Positions 16,701 to 25,604 of a DNA stretch of 60,257 bases are shown here, in pieces. Under the pieces are notes generated by a model that saw nothing but the letters and a program-made list of their open reading frames with translations, did not search any database and was not told the origin of the DNA. Position 1 is the first letter of the stretch; every line of letters starts with the position of its first letter. A program made the position numbers and the translations under genes. This stretch comes from Faucicola osloensis_C (GTDB taxonomy: Bacteria > Pseudomonadota > Gammaproteobacteria > Pseudomonadales > Moraxellaceae): the NCBI GenBank assembly GCA_019353055.1, contig JABAHL010000015.1, positions 1 through 60,257 of the forward strand, written 5' to 3'.

Positions 16701-18185
16701 CATTGAACCAACGGCTTCTTGACCGTTTTCGGCTGAAGGACGGATGATTTCTGTGCGTTCTTCATTGGTGATATGAAACATTTTTTGCAGCGCTAACAGA
16801 TTCTCGCCTGTTTCACGTTGCTCGTAAGCTTTCTCTTCTAGCTGTTCATCATCCCGTAGACGTACCGCATTTTCCCGTAACCATAGGCGATATGGGTGGG
16901 CTTTTTTCAGCTGACGACCCACTGCTTTGGTGTCCATGATGTTACCAGTTTCGGTGTCAATCACTAGCATTTGACCCGGTCCGACACGACCTTTAGCAAT
17001 CACGTCTTCAGGCTGATAATCCCAAGTACCGATTTCTGAAGCCACGGTGATATAGCCATTTTTGGTAGTCACCCAACGTGATGGACGTAAACCATTGCGG
17101 TCAAGCATACAAACCGCATAGCGACCATCTTGGATCACTAGACCGGCTGGGCCATCCCACGCTTCCATGTGCTGTGAGTAAAACTCATAAAACGCGCGTA
17201 AATCCATGTCCATCGTGTCAACATTTTGCCAAGCGGGTGGCACAAGAATGGAAAGCGCACGGAATAAATCCATGCCGCCTGACACCAGTACCTCAAGCAT
17301 ATTGTCTAAGCTTGATGAGTCAGAGCCCACACGGTTGACGAGTGGCTGTAATTGTTGCAGCTCTGGAATCAAATCAGTGACAAATTTTGGCGTACGAGCG
17401 ACTGCCCAGTCACGGTTACCGTCAATCGTGTTTAATTCACCATTATGGGCAAGATAGCGAAAAGGCTGGGCGAGTGGCCATCTTGGCAAGGTATTGGTTG
17501 AGAAACGTTGGTGGAATACCACAATGTGTGACGCCAAACGTTCGTCTTGCAAATCCAAGAAGAATGCGGGCAAATCGGCAGGCATAACCAAGCCTTTATA
17601 GATAACCACTTGTGAGGTCAATGACGTCACGTAAAATAACGGGTCATCTTTTAGCGCGATTTCTGCTTTGCGGCGTGCAACGAATAATTTACGGTTAAAC
17701 GTTGCCTCGTCCATATTGATGGGGCAATTGACTAAAATTTGTTTAAAGCCTGGGAGTGATTCACGGGCAATGTCACCGACGATACTTAAATCAACCGGCA
17801 CATCACGCCAGCCAGCGACTAGCAAACCTTGTGCTTCAATCGCTTGACTTAGGGTATCTTGGCTATGCTGTGCTAATGCTTTATCAAGGTTAACAAATAC
17901 CGTGCCGACGGCAAAAATTTCGTTTAGGGTAAAGCCATTGTCTGAAGCGATTTTTTTAAAGAATACTTTGGGCGTCGCAATCAATAGACCACAACCATCG
18001 CCTGTCTTACCATCGGCTGCCACGCCACCGCGGTGGGTCATACAGCTTAAGCTATGAATCGCTGTTTGCACTAAGTCATGACTAGCTTCACCATGGGTAT
18101 GCGCAATCAAACCAAACCCACAGTTGTCTTTGAACACATCGGGTTGGTAAAGATTATGCTGATCTGAATACTGATTTAAAGACAT
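13716..18185 (-). CDS. gltB: Glutamate synthase (NADPH) large subunit GltB
   Basis: A 1489-residue enzyme that makes two glutamates from glutamine and 2-oxoglutarate, assimilating ammonia together with glutamine synthetase. Domains in order are an N-terminal glutamine amidotransferase with catalytic Cys22 exposed after propeptide removal (DNCGFG), a central domain, an FMN-binding synthase domain (EGGEDPTRYG, GGTAASPL), the [3Fe-4S] cysteines in CKYLRICHLNNCPTG, and the C-terminal GXGXG beta-helix (GMAGGEIVIYPP, GATGGHLYAAG). It is the usual full length and is first in the gltBD operon. No regulator is adjacent. Confidence 0.96.
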   Translation of the reverse strand: MSLNQYSDQHNLYQPDVFKDNCGFGLIAHTHGEASHDLVQTAIHSLSCMTHRGGVAADGKTGDGCGLLIATPKVFFKKIASDNGFTLNEIFAVGTVFVNLDKALAQHSQDTLSQAIEAQGLLVAGWRDVPVDLSIVGDIARESLPGFKQILVNCPINMDEATFNRKLFVARRKAEIALKDDPLFYVTSLTSQVVIYKGLVMPADLPAFFLDLQDERLASHIVVFHQRFSTNTLPRWPLAQPFRYLAHNGELNTIDGNRDWAVARTPKFVTDLIPELQQLQPLVNRVGSDSSSLDNMLEVLVSGGMDLFRALSILVPPAWQNVDTMDMDLRAFYEFYSQHMEAWDGPAGLVIQDGRYAVCMLDRNGLRPSRWVTTKNGYITVASEIGTWDYQPEDVIAKGRVGPGQMLVIDTETGNIMDTKAVGRQLKKAHPYRLWLRENAVRLRDDEQLEEKAYEQRETGENLLALQKMFHITNEERTEIIRPSAENGQEAVGSMGDDTPMAVLSKQVRHVADFFRQQFAQVTNPPIDPLREAIVMSLETCLGSEKNIFEPTPDHANRIVLSSPVLSSSKMMQLRSVTKPGFEIETIDLNYDESMPLDDAIKHICEQAAQAVRAGKVLIVLSDRNIEKGKVPANAIMVTGAVHHHLINVGLRADANLIIETGLVRDSHQLAVLLGFGATAVYPYLAYNVIADLVDKGDLLGDPLYAKNNFRKSLDKGLLKILSKMGISTVSSYRGAQLFEAVGLSEEVVELCFTGVESRISGATFEDLAIDQQILANNAFTKRVPLDQGGLLKFVFNKEYHAFNPDVIQALHKAVRTGDYDNYKEYASIVNSRPVATLRDLLQLDTSKSISVDDVEPIEQILKRFDSAGMSLGALSPEAHEAIATAMNTIGGRSNSGEGGEDPTRYGTIRNSKIKQVASGRFGVTPAYLRSAEVMQIKIAQGAKPGEGGQLPGGKVNSLIARLRYSVPGVTLISPPPHHDIYSIEDLAQLIFDLKQVNPNALVSVKLVSRPGVGTIATGVAKAYADLITISGYDGGTAASPLSSIHYAGSPWELGLSEAHQSLRVNGLRHKVRVQTDGGLKTGLDVVKAAILGAESFGFGTTPMIAVGCKYLRICHLNNCPTGVATQKSELRDEHFIGEADMLINFFRFVAQETREWLAALGVRSMEELVGRTDLLSVMSGTTNKQQHLNLAPLLFTHSKGDGKPQTCQVERNEPFDKGLLAEQMVIDMMDTIKSAKGGDFSYRIGNCDRSIGARISGEIAALHGNNGMASAPINLHLTGTAGQSLGVWNAGGLNIKLEGDANDYVGKGMAGGEIVIYPPKGSTFASQQTAIIGNTCLYGATGGHLYAAGTAGERFAVRNSGCFAVVEGTGDHCCEYMTGGVVTVLGKTGLNFGAGMTGGFAYVLDLDGDFFDRCNHELIDMHRISSEQTENHRINLMSIIKTHVAKTGSQWGQTILDDFEHYVRKFYLVKPKAANITSLLKTTMADPQ

Positions 18186-18407
18186 AAGCGTGTTCCCTTA
18201 ACAAGCTGGTAGCAAAGAAATGGGCATACTATAAATATGTGCAATGTTTGCTATTGAATCATAAAAGATTGGAATAGATAACCGCCATGTTTGTTATCTA
18301 TATATACCATAAGAAATAAAAATGATACCCTTCGTTATATTAACGAAAAAGGGTGGAAAAATCCACTGTTATTTGAATCCCAAAACTCACCAACTCATCT
18401 AAAGTCA

Positions 18408-19391
18408 CTAGTTGTCTTGGGACTTCTGCTTGATTAACTCGCCCATACTATCCTTTGAGGCTTCTTTGGCTTTTGGCTTGTCTTCAGCCGGCTTGCTATG
18501 GGTTTGTTTGGGTTTAACGTCAGCATTATCATTCTTGCTATTGATAACTTTTGGTTCTAAACGGGTGGTATTTGAGTCGTTACTGTCACCTTCAGCAATC
18601 ACTTTACCTTCTTGGATAGAAAGGGTCTCTTGCAGATTGGCTGACTTTTCAATGCTGGTTTTTGGTGCTACGTGTTTTGGTTGTGCTGCTGTAGGATTCG
18701 CAGCTTGTGGCTGTCGTTCAACTTTGGCTTTTGGTGCGGGCAATAATTTTGGTGTGGAGGTTAGTTTGACTTCTCGCGCGGCTGTCTTACCGACATCACG
18801 AAGGGGCGGCGTGACTTCATACTCATCCATTTGCGGGGCATACATTTTAAATTCTTCAGGAAATGCTTTGACCTCTTTTGGTAAATTAAAATTCACTACT
18901 TTAGCCGCGCCAACCGCTTCTTGTACTGAGCCAAATACGCCATAAGTGACAACAAAGCGTTTTTGGTTATGGGCATCGACGATACGAAAATAATTAAATT
19001 TATCACGATCGTCACGGCTATTTAGGTAATCGGTGACCACTTCGTGCTCCCCCACGTTCATGACTTGAACGGTCCATTTCCCATTATTAGCCTTGATAAA
19101 GCGACTGTCCTTAAATTCTTTGGGATAGTTGCGCATATCACGAATGACCGCATCAAATTTGATGGGTCTCACTTCGGTATGAAGCTCTTCAGGTGGTTTT
19201 GCCAATAGTAGCGCGGTGGGATCTTGATTTAGATTAGCATTACTCGCCGCTTTCACCGCACTTTTGGCAGGCTTTACCGCAGAGGCAATCCACACCATGA
19301 CCGTCAAGCCCCCTGCAATCGCCGCTAAAATCAGCCAAGTGGTCACTTTAAATGCCCATGAACGATACAGCGTAGATAAAGAATGCACCAT
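18408..19391 (-). CDS. SPOR-domain-like, DamX-position membrane protein
   Basis: A 327-residue protein with one membrane segment near the N-terminus (WLILAAIAGGLTVMVWIASAV, about 20-40). A SPOR-like fold lies at about 105-175 (KWTVQVMNVGEHEVVTDYLNSRDD...KRFVVTYGVFGSVQEAVGAAKVV). A long charged, Lys/Pro-rich tail reaches the C-terminus. SPOR domains bind denuded glycan strands at division septa. It lies after aroK-aroB, where E. coli has damX, which supports a cell-division role. Unlike DamX the SPOR-like part is central rather than C-terminal, so the assignment is by position and weak similarity. Confidence 0.7.
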   Translation of the reverse strand: MVHSLSTLYRSWAFKVTTWLILAAIAGGLTVMVWIASAVKPAKSAVKAASNANLNQDPTALLLAKPPEELHTEVRPIKFDAVIRDMRNYPKEFKDSRFIKANNGKWTVQVMNVGEHEVVTDYLNSRDDRDKFNYFRIVDAHNQKRFVVTYGVFGSVQEAVGAAKVVNFNLPKEVKAFPEEFKMYAPQMDEYEVTPPLRDVGKTAAREVKLTSTPKLLPAPKAKVERQPQAANPTAAQPKHVAPKTSIEKSANLQETLSIQEGKVIAEGDSNDSNTTRLEPKVINSKNDNADVKPKQTHSKPAEDKPKAKEASKDSMGELIKQKSQDN

Positions 19392-19460
19392 AAAACAACC
19401 TTCTGTCCGAGGTAAGGTTAACGCCCGATATGACGCTTTAACCCATCTATAAAATTTATA

Positions 19461-20558
19461 TCAATTAGGTTTATCAGTCAAAGCCAGTACATCTGTCAGT
19501 AACGCTGGATCATACGCTGACGTCAATACCGCTTGTCCCAATTGTTCTAGTAATACTAGACGAATTTTGCCGGATTTGACTTTTTTATCATGCCCCATCA
19601 AATCCAGTGCTGTGTCCACCTCAATGACTGGCGGATGGGTGGGTAAATCAGCACGAGCGATTAAAGAACTGGCTCTGTCAACATCATCCGCGCTGAGCCA
19701 ACCTTGTTTTTGTGACAACTGCATCGCTTGAATCATGCCTACCGCGACTGCTTCACCGTGCAGCCAATTGCCATAACCTTCATGCGTTTCAATCACATGC
19801 CCAAAGGTATGACCAAAATTAAGCAGCGCACGTGTATTGGCTTCAAACTCATCTTGCGCCACAATATCGGCTTTATGCTGGCAAGAAATCAGTACGGCTT
19901 GGGCTAATAAATTCAAATCGAGCGTGCGTAACGACGTCATATGGGTTTCAAGCCAAGCCAAAAACGCCACATCGCCGATTAACGCGTATTTGATAACTTC
20001 CGCCAACCCTGCTGATAATTCACGCGGTGGCAAGGTCTTTAAGGTAGTCATATCTGCCAAAACAAGACGCGGCTGCCAAAACGCGCCAATCATATTTTTT
20101 CCCAAGCGATGATTGATGCCTGTCTTGCCGCCGACGCTAGAATCCACTTGCGATAACAACGTTGTGGGAATTTGGATAAAATTCACACCGCGCATAAAAC
20201 TTGCTGCCGCAAAACCCACCATATCACCAATGACGCCACCACCAAGCGCTATCAGTGTACAGTCACGGTTAAAGTGATTTTCCATCAACTGATCATAAAT
20301 ACTATCAATGCTTTGCTGGGTTTTATATTGCTCACCATCAGGTAAAATACAAGTTTTAACGAGTTTATCGGCAGGCAGACGTGCGATGAGTTTATCAAGA
20401 TATAAGGGTGCAACTGTCTCATTGGTGACAACCAATACTTGTTTGCCGCCAATATAGTCAGCAAAATCAAAGGTTTCGATGAGGTTTTCCCCAATAAAAA
20501 TGGGATAGTCGTGTGAACGGGTATGGACAATTAACTCACGGCGCATGGCAGTACTCAT
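19461..20558 (-). CDS. aroB: 3-dehydroquinate synthase AroB
   Basis: Second enzyme of the shikimate pathway; converts DAHP to 3-dehydroquinate using NAD and a metal. Visible are DGEQYKT, the NAD loop GGGVIGDMVGFAAASFMRG, the substrate/metal segment QVDSSVGGKTGINH, GLAEVIKYALI and the metal-ligand histidine region LNFGHTFGHVIE. Its 365 residues match the family. It is read after aroK, and the SPOR gene follows. Confidence 0.96.
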   Translation of the reverse strand: MSTAMRRELIVHTRSHDYPIFIGENLIETFDFADYIGGKQVLVVTNETVAPLYLDKLIARLPADKLVKTCILPDGEQYKTQQSIDSIYDQLMENHFNRDCTLIALGGGVIGDMVGFAAASFMRGVNFIQIPTTLLSQVDSSVGGKTGINHRLGKNMIGAFWQPRLVLADMTTLKTLPPRELSAGLAEVIKYALIGDVAFLAWLETHMTSLRTLDLNLLAQAVLISCQHKADIVAQDEFEANTRALLNFGHTFGHVIETHEGYGNWLHGEAVAVGMIQAMQLSQKQGWLSADDVDRASSLIARADLPTHPPVIEVDTALDLMGHDKKVKSGKIRLVLLEQLGQAVLTSAYDPALLTDVLALTDKPN

Positions 20559-20626
20559 ATCAATGTTATCTTTTTTTCATCTAGCAGGTTGTCATCAATT
20601 AGCTTGTCATACCTACAGCGCTACAT

Positions 20627-21163
20627 TTAAATGGTTATATTGGCGTCTTGCAATTGCAGCAAAATGTCATGCACCATTTTTTTTGGGGAGCTGTGACCCG
20701 TAACAATGGTGATGTCGGCAAGCTGCTGATAAATTGGGTCACGTTTACAAAAAAGCTCGGTTAGCTTTTGCTTAGGATTGTCTATTTGTAATAACGGGCG
20801 GTTGCGGTCACGACAAGTGCGTTCATACTGAATGTCAACTTCTGCCCGCAAATAGATGATTATACCACGTTTTAAAAAATGGTGATTTTCAGCGATCGTT
20901 ACTGCCCCGCCGCCTGTGGCCAGTACGACATGATCCAGCTGGGTTAGTTTATCAAGTACACGTGTTTCGCGTTGACGAAACCCTACTTCGCCCTCTTTTT
21001 CAAAAATCCAGCTAATACTCGCGCCCGAGACGCGTTCTATTTCCTGATCACTGTCATAAAACGTAAACTCAAGTTGCTGCGCCAACAGTTTACCAATTGT
21101 CGTCTTACCCGCACCCATTGGACCAATCAAAATAATTAACGGCTTAGGTTGATTACACTCCAT
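20627..21163 (-). CDS. aroK: Shikimate kinase AroK
   Basis: Phosphorylates shikimate with ATP. Walker A is GPMGAGKT (14-21 from ATG 21163). The shikimate-binding region is YDSDQEIE, then WIFEKEGEVGFRQRE, and GGGAV. ATG 21163 gives 178 residues and the normal short N-terminus. An upstream ATG at 21202 and an in-frame GTG at 21181 lie inside a large hairpin. ATG 21163 follows directly on the hairpin's seven-T tract and has no classical ribosome-binding site, so the true start and its control are uncertain. The gene follows pilQ, as in many gammaproteobacteria. Confidence 0.93.
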   Translation of the reverse strand: MECNQPKPLIILIGPMGAGKTTIGKLLAQQLEFTFYDSDQEIERVSGASISWIFEKEGEVGFRQRETRVLDKLTQLDHVVLATGGGAVTIAENHHFLKRGIIIYLRAEVDIQYERTCRDRNRPLLQIDNPKQKLTELFCKRDPIYQQLADITIVTGHSSPKKMVHDILLQLQDANITI

Positions 21164-21219
21164 AAAAAAACCACAAATCACTCTATAATATATTGAAAAC
21201 ATTATACTGTGATTTGTGG
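21164..21219 (-). terminator. Large hairpin with T-tract between pilQ and aroK
   Basis: On the minus strand CCACAAATCAC (21219-21209) pairs perfectly with GTGATTTGTGG (21181-21171). Inside it TATAAT and ATTATA extend the stem, and seven T follow (21170-21164). This has the form of an intrinsic terminator for the pil operon. The aroK ATG (21163-21161) starts at the next base, so the same element may also control aroK. The inner TATAAT could alternatively be an aroK -10 box. Confidence 0.75.
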
Positions 21220-21270
21220 CAATGCGCTATAACACTATTTTGTTATACAACAGCTCTATTAGGGAGTAAA

Positions 21271-23631
21271 TTAATTAACACGGCCCGTGTCATTCACCAA
21301 TTTTGGGGTCACAAAAATCAATAATTCTTGCTTGTTATTGCTTTTTGAGGTGCGTTTAAAGAAGCGATCAACATAAGGTAAATCCCCTAAGAAAGGGATT
21401 TTAGTCACATCATTACCTAAGGTATTTTTAAACACGCCACCGAGCACAACCGTTTGACCATCATCGACGACCACATTGGTTTTAATTGCATCTTTAGAAA
21501 CCGCTGTCGCGCCATTGATGATGGTTGGTGAACCATTTTCAATACTCAAATCCATGCCAATACGACCTTCAGGGGTAATATTAGGGGTCACTTCAAGACT
21601 CAATGCCGCTTCGATAAAGCTTGTTGAAGTCGCCCCACTGGCAGAGGCTTCCTGATAAGGGATTTGCGTCCCTGACATGATTTTGGCAGTTTGTTTGTCG
21701 GCGGTTAGCACTTTTGGACTGGAGATGACTTCACCCTTGTTATCCGCTTGCATGGCTGACAATTCTAAATCTAATAGTAAATCTGAAATGCTCAACAAGC
21801 CAAAGGCAATCGAGCCTGCAGGGTTAGCTGCACCTAGATTGACACTAAGATTGTCAGGTCGTGTAATAGTGTATGAAGGATAATCAACAGTTTGCCCATT
21901 TACGGTCATTGATTGCATACTATATTTCTTAAGATCCCATATGGTCTGCTCAGAACCACCCACTAATAAATTACGGTTACTGTGCACGCCTTGCGATAAA
22001 ATACCCCATTTCACCCCAAGTTCTTTACTAAAGGTGTCTGTCGCGCTCACAATGCGGGCTTCAATCATCACTTGTTTGACGGCGATATCGATTTTACTAA
22101 TCAAATCACGGATGTTGCTGATGGTTTCAGCGGTATCTTTAACAATCAAGGTGTTGGTTCTGGTATCGATTGTGACTGTACCTCTGTCTGTTAACAGTGA
22201 GGTATTGGCGCTCGAACGATCGGATGTTGCTCTGCCTGCTGCAATGAGTGTTCGTACATTTTCTGCTTTGGCATAGTTGAGTCGAATATATTCGGTACGC
22301 AGTGGGTCTAATACTTTTTTCTCTTGTTGCGCTTTTAACTCATCGGCTTCTTGTTTGGCAAGTTCTGCCGCAGGTGCCACCCAAATTACATTACCATTAA
22401 CCCGTTTATCCAAATTTTTACTTTTTAGGATAATGTCTAAGGCTTGATCCCAAGGCACGTTAATCAGACGCAAGGTAATATTACCACTGACGCTGTCACT
22501 GGCAACAATATTGGTATTGGTATGTTGTGCCAACACTTCTAAAATCGTCCGCACGCTGACATCTTGAAACTCTAGTGATAAAGGTGCCCCGCTGTAGGTA
22601 CGTTCTTCAATAGTCGGCTCGCGCAAACGTTTGGGGGGATCGATATTGATATTTAGCTGATTGCCTGTTTGAAAGGCTTTATAGTCATAATCGCCTGTCA
22701 TGGCAACACGAATCACGCCATTGCGTCCTTGGTTGGTTGCGATAACATCACGCACCAAGCCATTACCTACGGTCATTTGTTTTTGGAGGCGACTGGGAAT
22801 GGTGGCGCCTGTCAGACGAATGACTAACTCGTCACCCATGCGCTGCACATCCACAGGGATGCTGTCATTTACCAAATTAACGCTAATATTACCGCCGCCA
22901 TTCGAGGTGCCATTAAAATTAATCGCCGCTAGACCATCATAGTTATATTGTTGAACAACCGCGGCAGCAGGATTTAATAAAGGATTGACTTTGACTACCA
23001 TGGTATTGGCGGGTGGCGCGACTTTTGGTGTTTGGGTCACGACGGCAACAGGTGGTGGCGTTTGCACGACCACAGGCGGCGGCGTGACAATCACAGGGGC
23101 AGGAACAGGTTCAGTCACGACGACAGCAGGCGCTACTACTGCGGGCTGACTGACAACGACGGGGGTAGTCACCACAGGTGTAACGATTGCTGGATTGGTA
23201 GCTACGGTGGTTACTGCAGGGGTGCTTCCCTTCGGCTGCATGGAGACAACGAGGCGATTATTGACCACACGCGTACTATAGGTCGCTTGATTTGACAGTT
23301 CAATAATCATACGTGTCATACTGTCATTGGTCAGCGTGGTGACATTGTTGACATAGCCTTTGTTATAAGTTTGCATCCGTGATGAAATTTGATTATTCAC
23401 ATTGGGAAAATCCAACACCAGTCGTGTGGGTGAGGCAAGTTCATAAGCCGTCGGGGTCACAGCACTATTAGCAAAGTCGATATTGAGTTCTGTTAACATA
23501 GCGCTCGGCGTGGTAACCGAGATATTTCTAATGGTATCAGCTGCAAACACGCTGCTAGATACTAACATCGCACTCATCGCTACCGCTAGCTTAGACGTTG
23601 AAGTTCGAAATGGATAGGCATTAAAATTCAT
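21271..23631 (-). CDS. pilQ: Type IV pilus secretin PilQ
   Basis: A 786-residue outer-membrane secretin through which the pilus exits. It has a signal peptide (1-30, ending VFAAD) and a first AMIN domain (about 35-130). A Pro/Val/Thr-rich linker (about 135-205) is followed by a second AMIN-like region (about 230-330). Next come the STN/N0 domain (LSLEFQDVSVRTILEVLAQHTNTNIV), N1, and the secretin domain ending GDLPYVDRFFKRTSKSNNKQELLIFVTPKLV. It is last of the pilMNOPQ operon, whose inner-membrane lipoprotein PilP connects to it. Confidence 0.95.
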   Translation of the reverse strand: MNFNAYPFRTSTSKLAVAMSAMLVSSSVFAADTIRNISVTTPSAMLTELNIDFANSAVTPTAYELASPTRLVLDFPNVNNQISSRMQTYNKGYVNNVTTLTNDSMTRMIIELSNQATYSTRVVNNRLVVSMQPKGSTPAVTTVATNPAIVTPVVTTPVVVSQPAVVAPAVVVTEPVPAPVIVTPPPVVVQTPPPVAVVTQTPKVAPPANTMVVKVNPLLNPAAAVVQQYNYDGLAAINFNGTSNGGGNISVNLVNDSIPVDVQRMGDELVIRLTGATIPSRLQKQMTVGNGLVRDVIATNQGRNGVIRVAMTGDYDYKAFQTGNQLNINIDPPKRLREPTIEERTYSGAPLSLEFQDVSVRTILEVLAQHTNTNIVASDSVSGNITLRLINVPWDQALDIILKSKNLDKRVNGNVIWVAPAAELAKQEADELKAQQEKKVLDPLRTEYIRLNYAKAENVRTLIAAGRATSDRSSANTSLLTDRGTVTIDTRTNTLIVKDTAETISNIRDLISKIDIAVKQVMIEARIVSATDTFSKELGVKWGILSQGVHSNRNLLVGGSEQTIWDLKKYSMQSMTVNGQTVDYPSYTITRPDNLSVNLGAANPAGSIAFGLLSISDLLLDLELSAMQADNKGEVISSPKVLTADKQTAKIMSGTQIPYQEASASGATSTSFIEAALSLEVTPNITPEGRIGMDLSIENGSPTIINGATAVSKDAIKTNVVVDDGQTVVLGGVFKNTLGNDVTKIPFLGDLPYVDRFFKRTSKSNNKQELLIFVTPKLVNDTGRVN

Positions 23632-23648
23632 TGAGTTATCCCTTTGTT

Positions 23649-24182
23649 TTATTGACTAACTGCGGCAACAATTGAGTTTGGTTTTTCGACATAGCCGACA
23701 CGACTGTCTGGTATGATTTCAATTAAGTTAATTTGGGTTGGCGTAATCTCTGCAATACGCCCATCATTTTTACCCATATAATTACCCACTTTGACACTGG
23801 CAATGCCCCCATCTGGGCGTTGAACAAGACCATATACCTCGCCAGATGATGACACCATCGTACCTTTATAGGTAAGCTCATTCAACTCAAATTGTTCAAG
23901 CGGTTCTTTGAGTCGGGTCACATCGGGTCTAACCCCTTGCATTTGCTGTACTTGATTGGCTTGCAGCATTAAACTGGGCGGCATAAATGGGCTACGCAGC
24001 TGTGAAGCGCTGTAATTAAACTCTTGTACCACTTCAGGTGTCGGTGGTGGCTTTACCGGTTGCGCCGGCTGTTTACGAATGTCCTGCATTTTTTGCTCTG
24101 CTAAACCGACACGGTCAGTACACCCAGATAATAGGGCTAATAGCGCTAAGCAAATAGTAAGCTGTTTTTTATTTATCGCCAT
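23649..24182 (-). CDS. pilP: Type IV pilus inner-membrane lipoprotein PilP
   Basis: Links the PilMNO platform to PilQ in the periplasm. ATG 24182 is preferred because AAGGAAG lies upstream and the product then begins with a proper lipoprotein signal: hydrophobic residues 8-18 and lipobox LSGC with Cys21. The result is 177 residues. A longer frame to 24215 would place a non-signal stretch first. The start overlaps the pilO stop by 14 bases, indicating coupled translation. The C-terminal domain (LNELTYKGTMVSSSGEVYGLVQRPDGGIASVKVGNYMG) is the PilP beta-sandwich. Confidence 0.92.
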   Translation of the reverse strand: MAINKKQLTICLALLALLSGCTDRVGLAEQKMQDIRKQPAQPVKPPPTPEVVQEFNYSASQLRSPFMPPSLMLQANQVQQMQGVRPDVTRLKEPLEQFELNELTYKGTMVSSSGEVYGLVQRPDGGIASVKVGNYMGKNDGRIAEITPTQINLIEIIPDSRVGYVEKPNSIVAAVSQ

Positions 24183-24930
24183 TATTTGCTTCCTTATTGT
24201 CAGACCCAGCGGCATTTTTTTGATTATCTTTTTGTGCCTTTTTCAATTCTTCTTCATTTAGCTCTTTTGAACGATAAGTTTTAACGTTCAAAACAAGATT
24301 GGTTTCTGGTAGCTTATCTAGGCTAGGACTAGGGTTGGCAACTTCAAAGTCATGCAGGGTAATAATGCGAGGTAGTTTAGCAAGCCCACTAATGAATGAG
24401 CCAAATTGGTGATAATCTCCTAAAGCGGCAATACGAATTGGCTGCTCAATAAAGAACTCTTGGGACACTTCGGGCTCAACTTTGATATCCTGAAATTTGA
24501 CATTACTGCCTACACCAACCATATTAATGCCATCCACCAAGTCAGAAATACGGGTATCTTTGGGTAATTGATTGAGCAGTTCTTTAAAATCAGACTGCAT
24601 TTTTAATACTTGCGCTTGATATTCTTTTAAATGACGTGCTTTGGATTCTTTTTGGCGATATTGGTCGAGCAAGGTTTGCTGCTCAGCTTCGGCAGCAGCA
24701 ATCTCCTCACGTTTGGTACTAATCGGTAAAAACCAAGTTAAAAAGGCGATAACAGCGACCATAAATAGCAAGACGGTAACCTTAACAGGCACAGGCCAGC
24801 TACCATAATTGTTTTGGTCTAGTGATTTAAAGCTCTCGGCGAAGGCTTTAACATCAAACGATTTTTTTGCGGTAATTTGAACAGGTTTTTTGACAAGTCT
24901 CGGTCTTTTTAGCGGATTGGTTAATTTCAC
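24169..24930 (-). CDS. pilO: Type IV pilus assembly protein PilO
   Basis: A 253-residue inner-membrane protein with one membrane segment (about 47-68), a coiled coil (about 75-120) and a periplasmic ferredoxin-like domain. It pairs with PilN through the same topology. The C-terminus carries a Lys/Asn-rich tail. It starts two bases after the pilN stop and overlaps pilP, so the genes are tightly coupled. Confidence 0.92.
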   Translation of the reverse strand: MKLTNPLKRPRLVKKPVQITAKKSFDVKAFAESFKSLDQNNYGSWPVPVKVTVLLFMVAVIAFLTWFLPISTKREEIAAAEAEQQTLLDQYRQKESKARHLKEYQAQVLKMQSDFKELLNQLPKDTRISDLVDGINMVGVGSNVKFQDIKVEPEVSQEFFIEQPIRIAALGDYHQFGSFISGLAKLPRIITLHDFEVANPSPSLDKLPETNLVLNVKTYRSKELNEEELKKAQKDNQKNAAGSDNKEANNGDK

Positions 24931-24932
24931 CG

Positions 24933-25604
24933 TTATTTCTCCTTACTCGCACTTGCCGCAACGCCACTCGCAGCGGTGGCACTGGCAACGTCGGTTTGCT
25001 TAACCATGGTTGTTACCACAAAAGTCACGTAATTGGCTTCTGGTAATGTTGCGCTGGTACTGCTAGCGCTGATGTTACCGGCAGCAGGTGCGGGTGTGGG
25101 GGCTTGATAAGCCACTGCATTGGGCTGCTGTATACTGACGACAGCCGATTTTTCTAACCACTGCGTCCCATCAAGACTGCGCATAAATGTTGAAATCACA
25201 TTTGGATTGTCGGCTTGACCGGTAAAGGTGATGGTATCAGCTTCACGCTTCATACTGGTCAAATACATTTGTGCCGGGATAATTCTGGCAATATCGTCCC
25301 AAATACGAACAGGGACAGGGCGACGACCTTGCAAGTCTTGAATCACTTTCATACGCGCAATGATATCATCACGCTGCTGCTCGAGGGTTTCGATTTCTTT
25401 TAACGCCTTGTCTAAATTAGCGTTTTCTTGTTTGATACGTTCATTAGCAAGCTGCTGGTTTTCTAGGGTATTTTTATAGTAACTCCATGCTGCAAAGGCA
25501 CCGAGTAGCGATAAAAACAATACCGCAACCACTAAAGTCATAAACTCACGGTTTCTACGTTCACGAAGTTCTTGACGCCAAGGAAGTAAATTAATCTTTG
25601 CCAT
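24933..25604 (-). CDS. pilN: Type IV pilus assembly protein PilN
   Basis: A 223-residue bitopic protein. The N-terminal cytoplasmic INLLPWR motif (residues 4-10), which docks into PilM, is perfectly visible. One membrane segment (about 22-44), a coiled coil (about 48-85) and a periplasmic domain follow, with an Ala/Ser-rich C-terminus. The start codon overlaps the pilM stop by one base. Confidence 0.95.
   Translation of the reverse strand: MAKINLLPWRQELRERRNREFMTLVVAVLFLSLLGAFAAWSYYKNTLENQQLANERIKQENANLDKALKEIETLEQQRDDIIARMKVIQDLQGRRPVPVRIWDDIARIIPAQMYLTSMKREADTITFTGQADNPNVISTFMRSLDGTQWLEKSAVVSIQQPNAVAYQAPTPAPAAGNISASSTSATLPEANYVTFVVTTMVKQTDVASATAASGVAASASKEK

Noticed and set aside
16426..17587. 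Several plus-strand frames opposite gltB
   Set aside because: They lie wholly within the intact glutamate synthase gene and show no family resemblance.
23032..23295. Plus-strand His/Arg/Gly-rich frame opposite pilQ
   Set aside because: It mirrors the Pro/Val/Thr linker of PilQ; no support as a gene.
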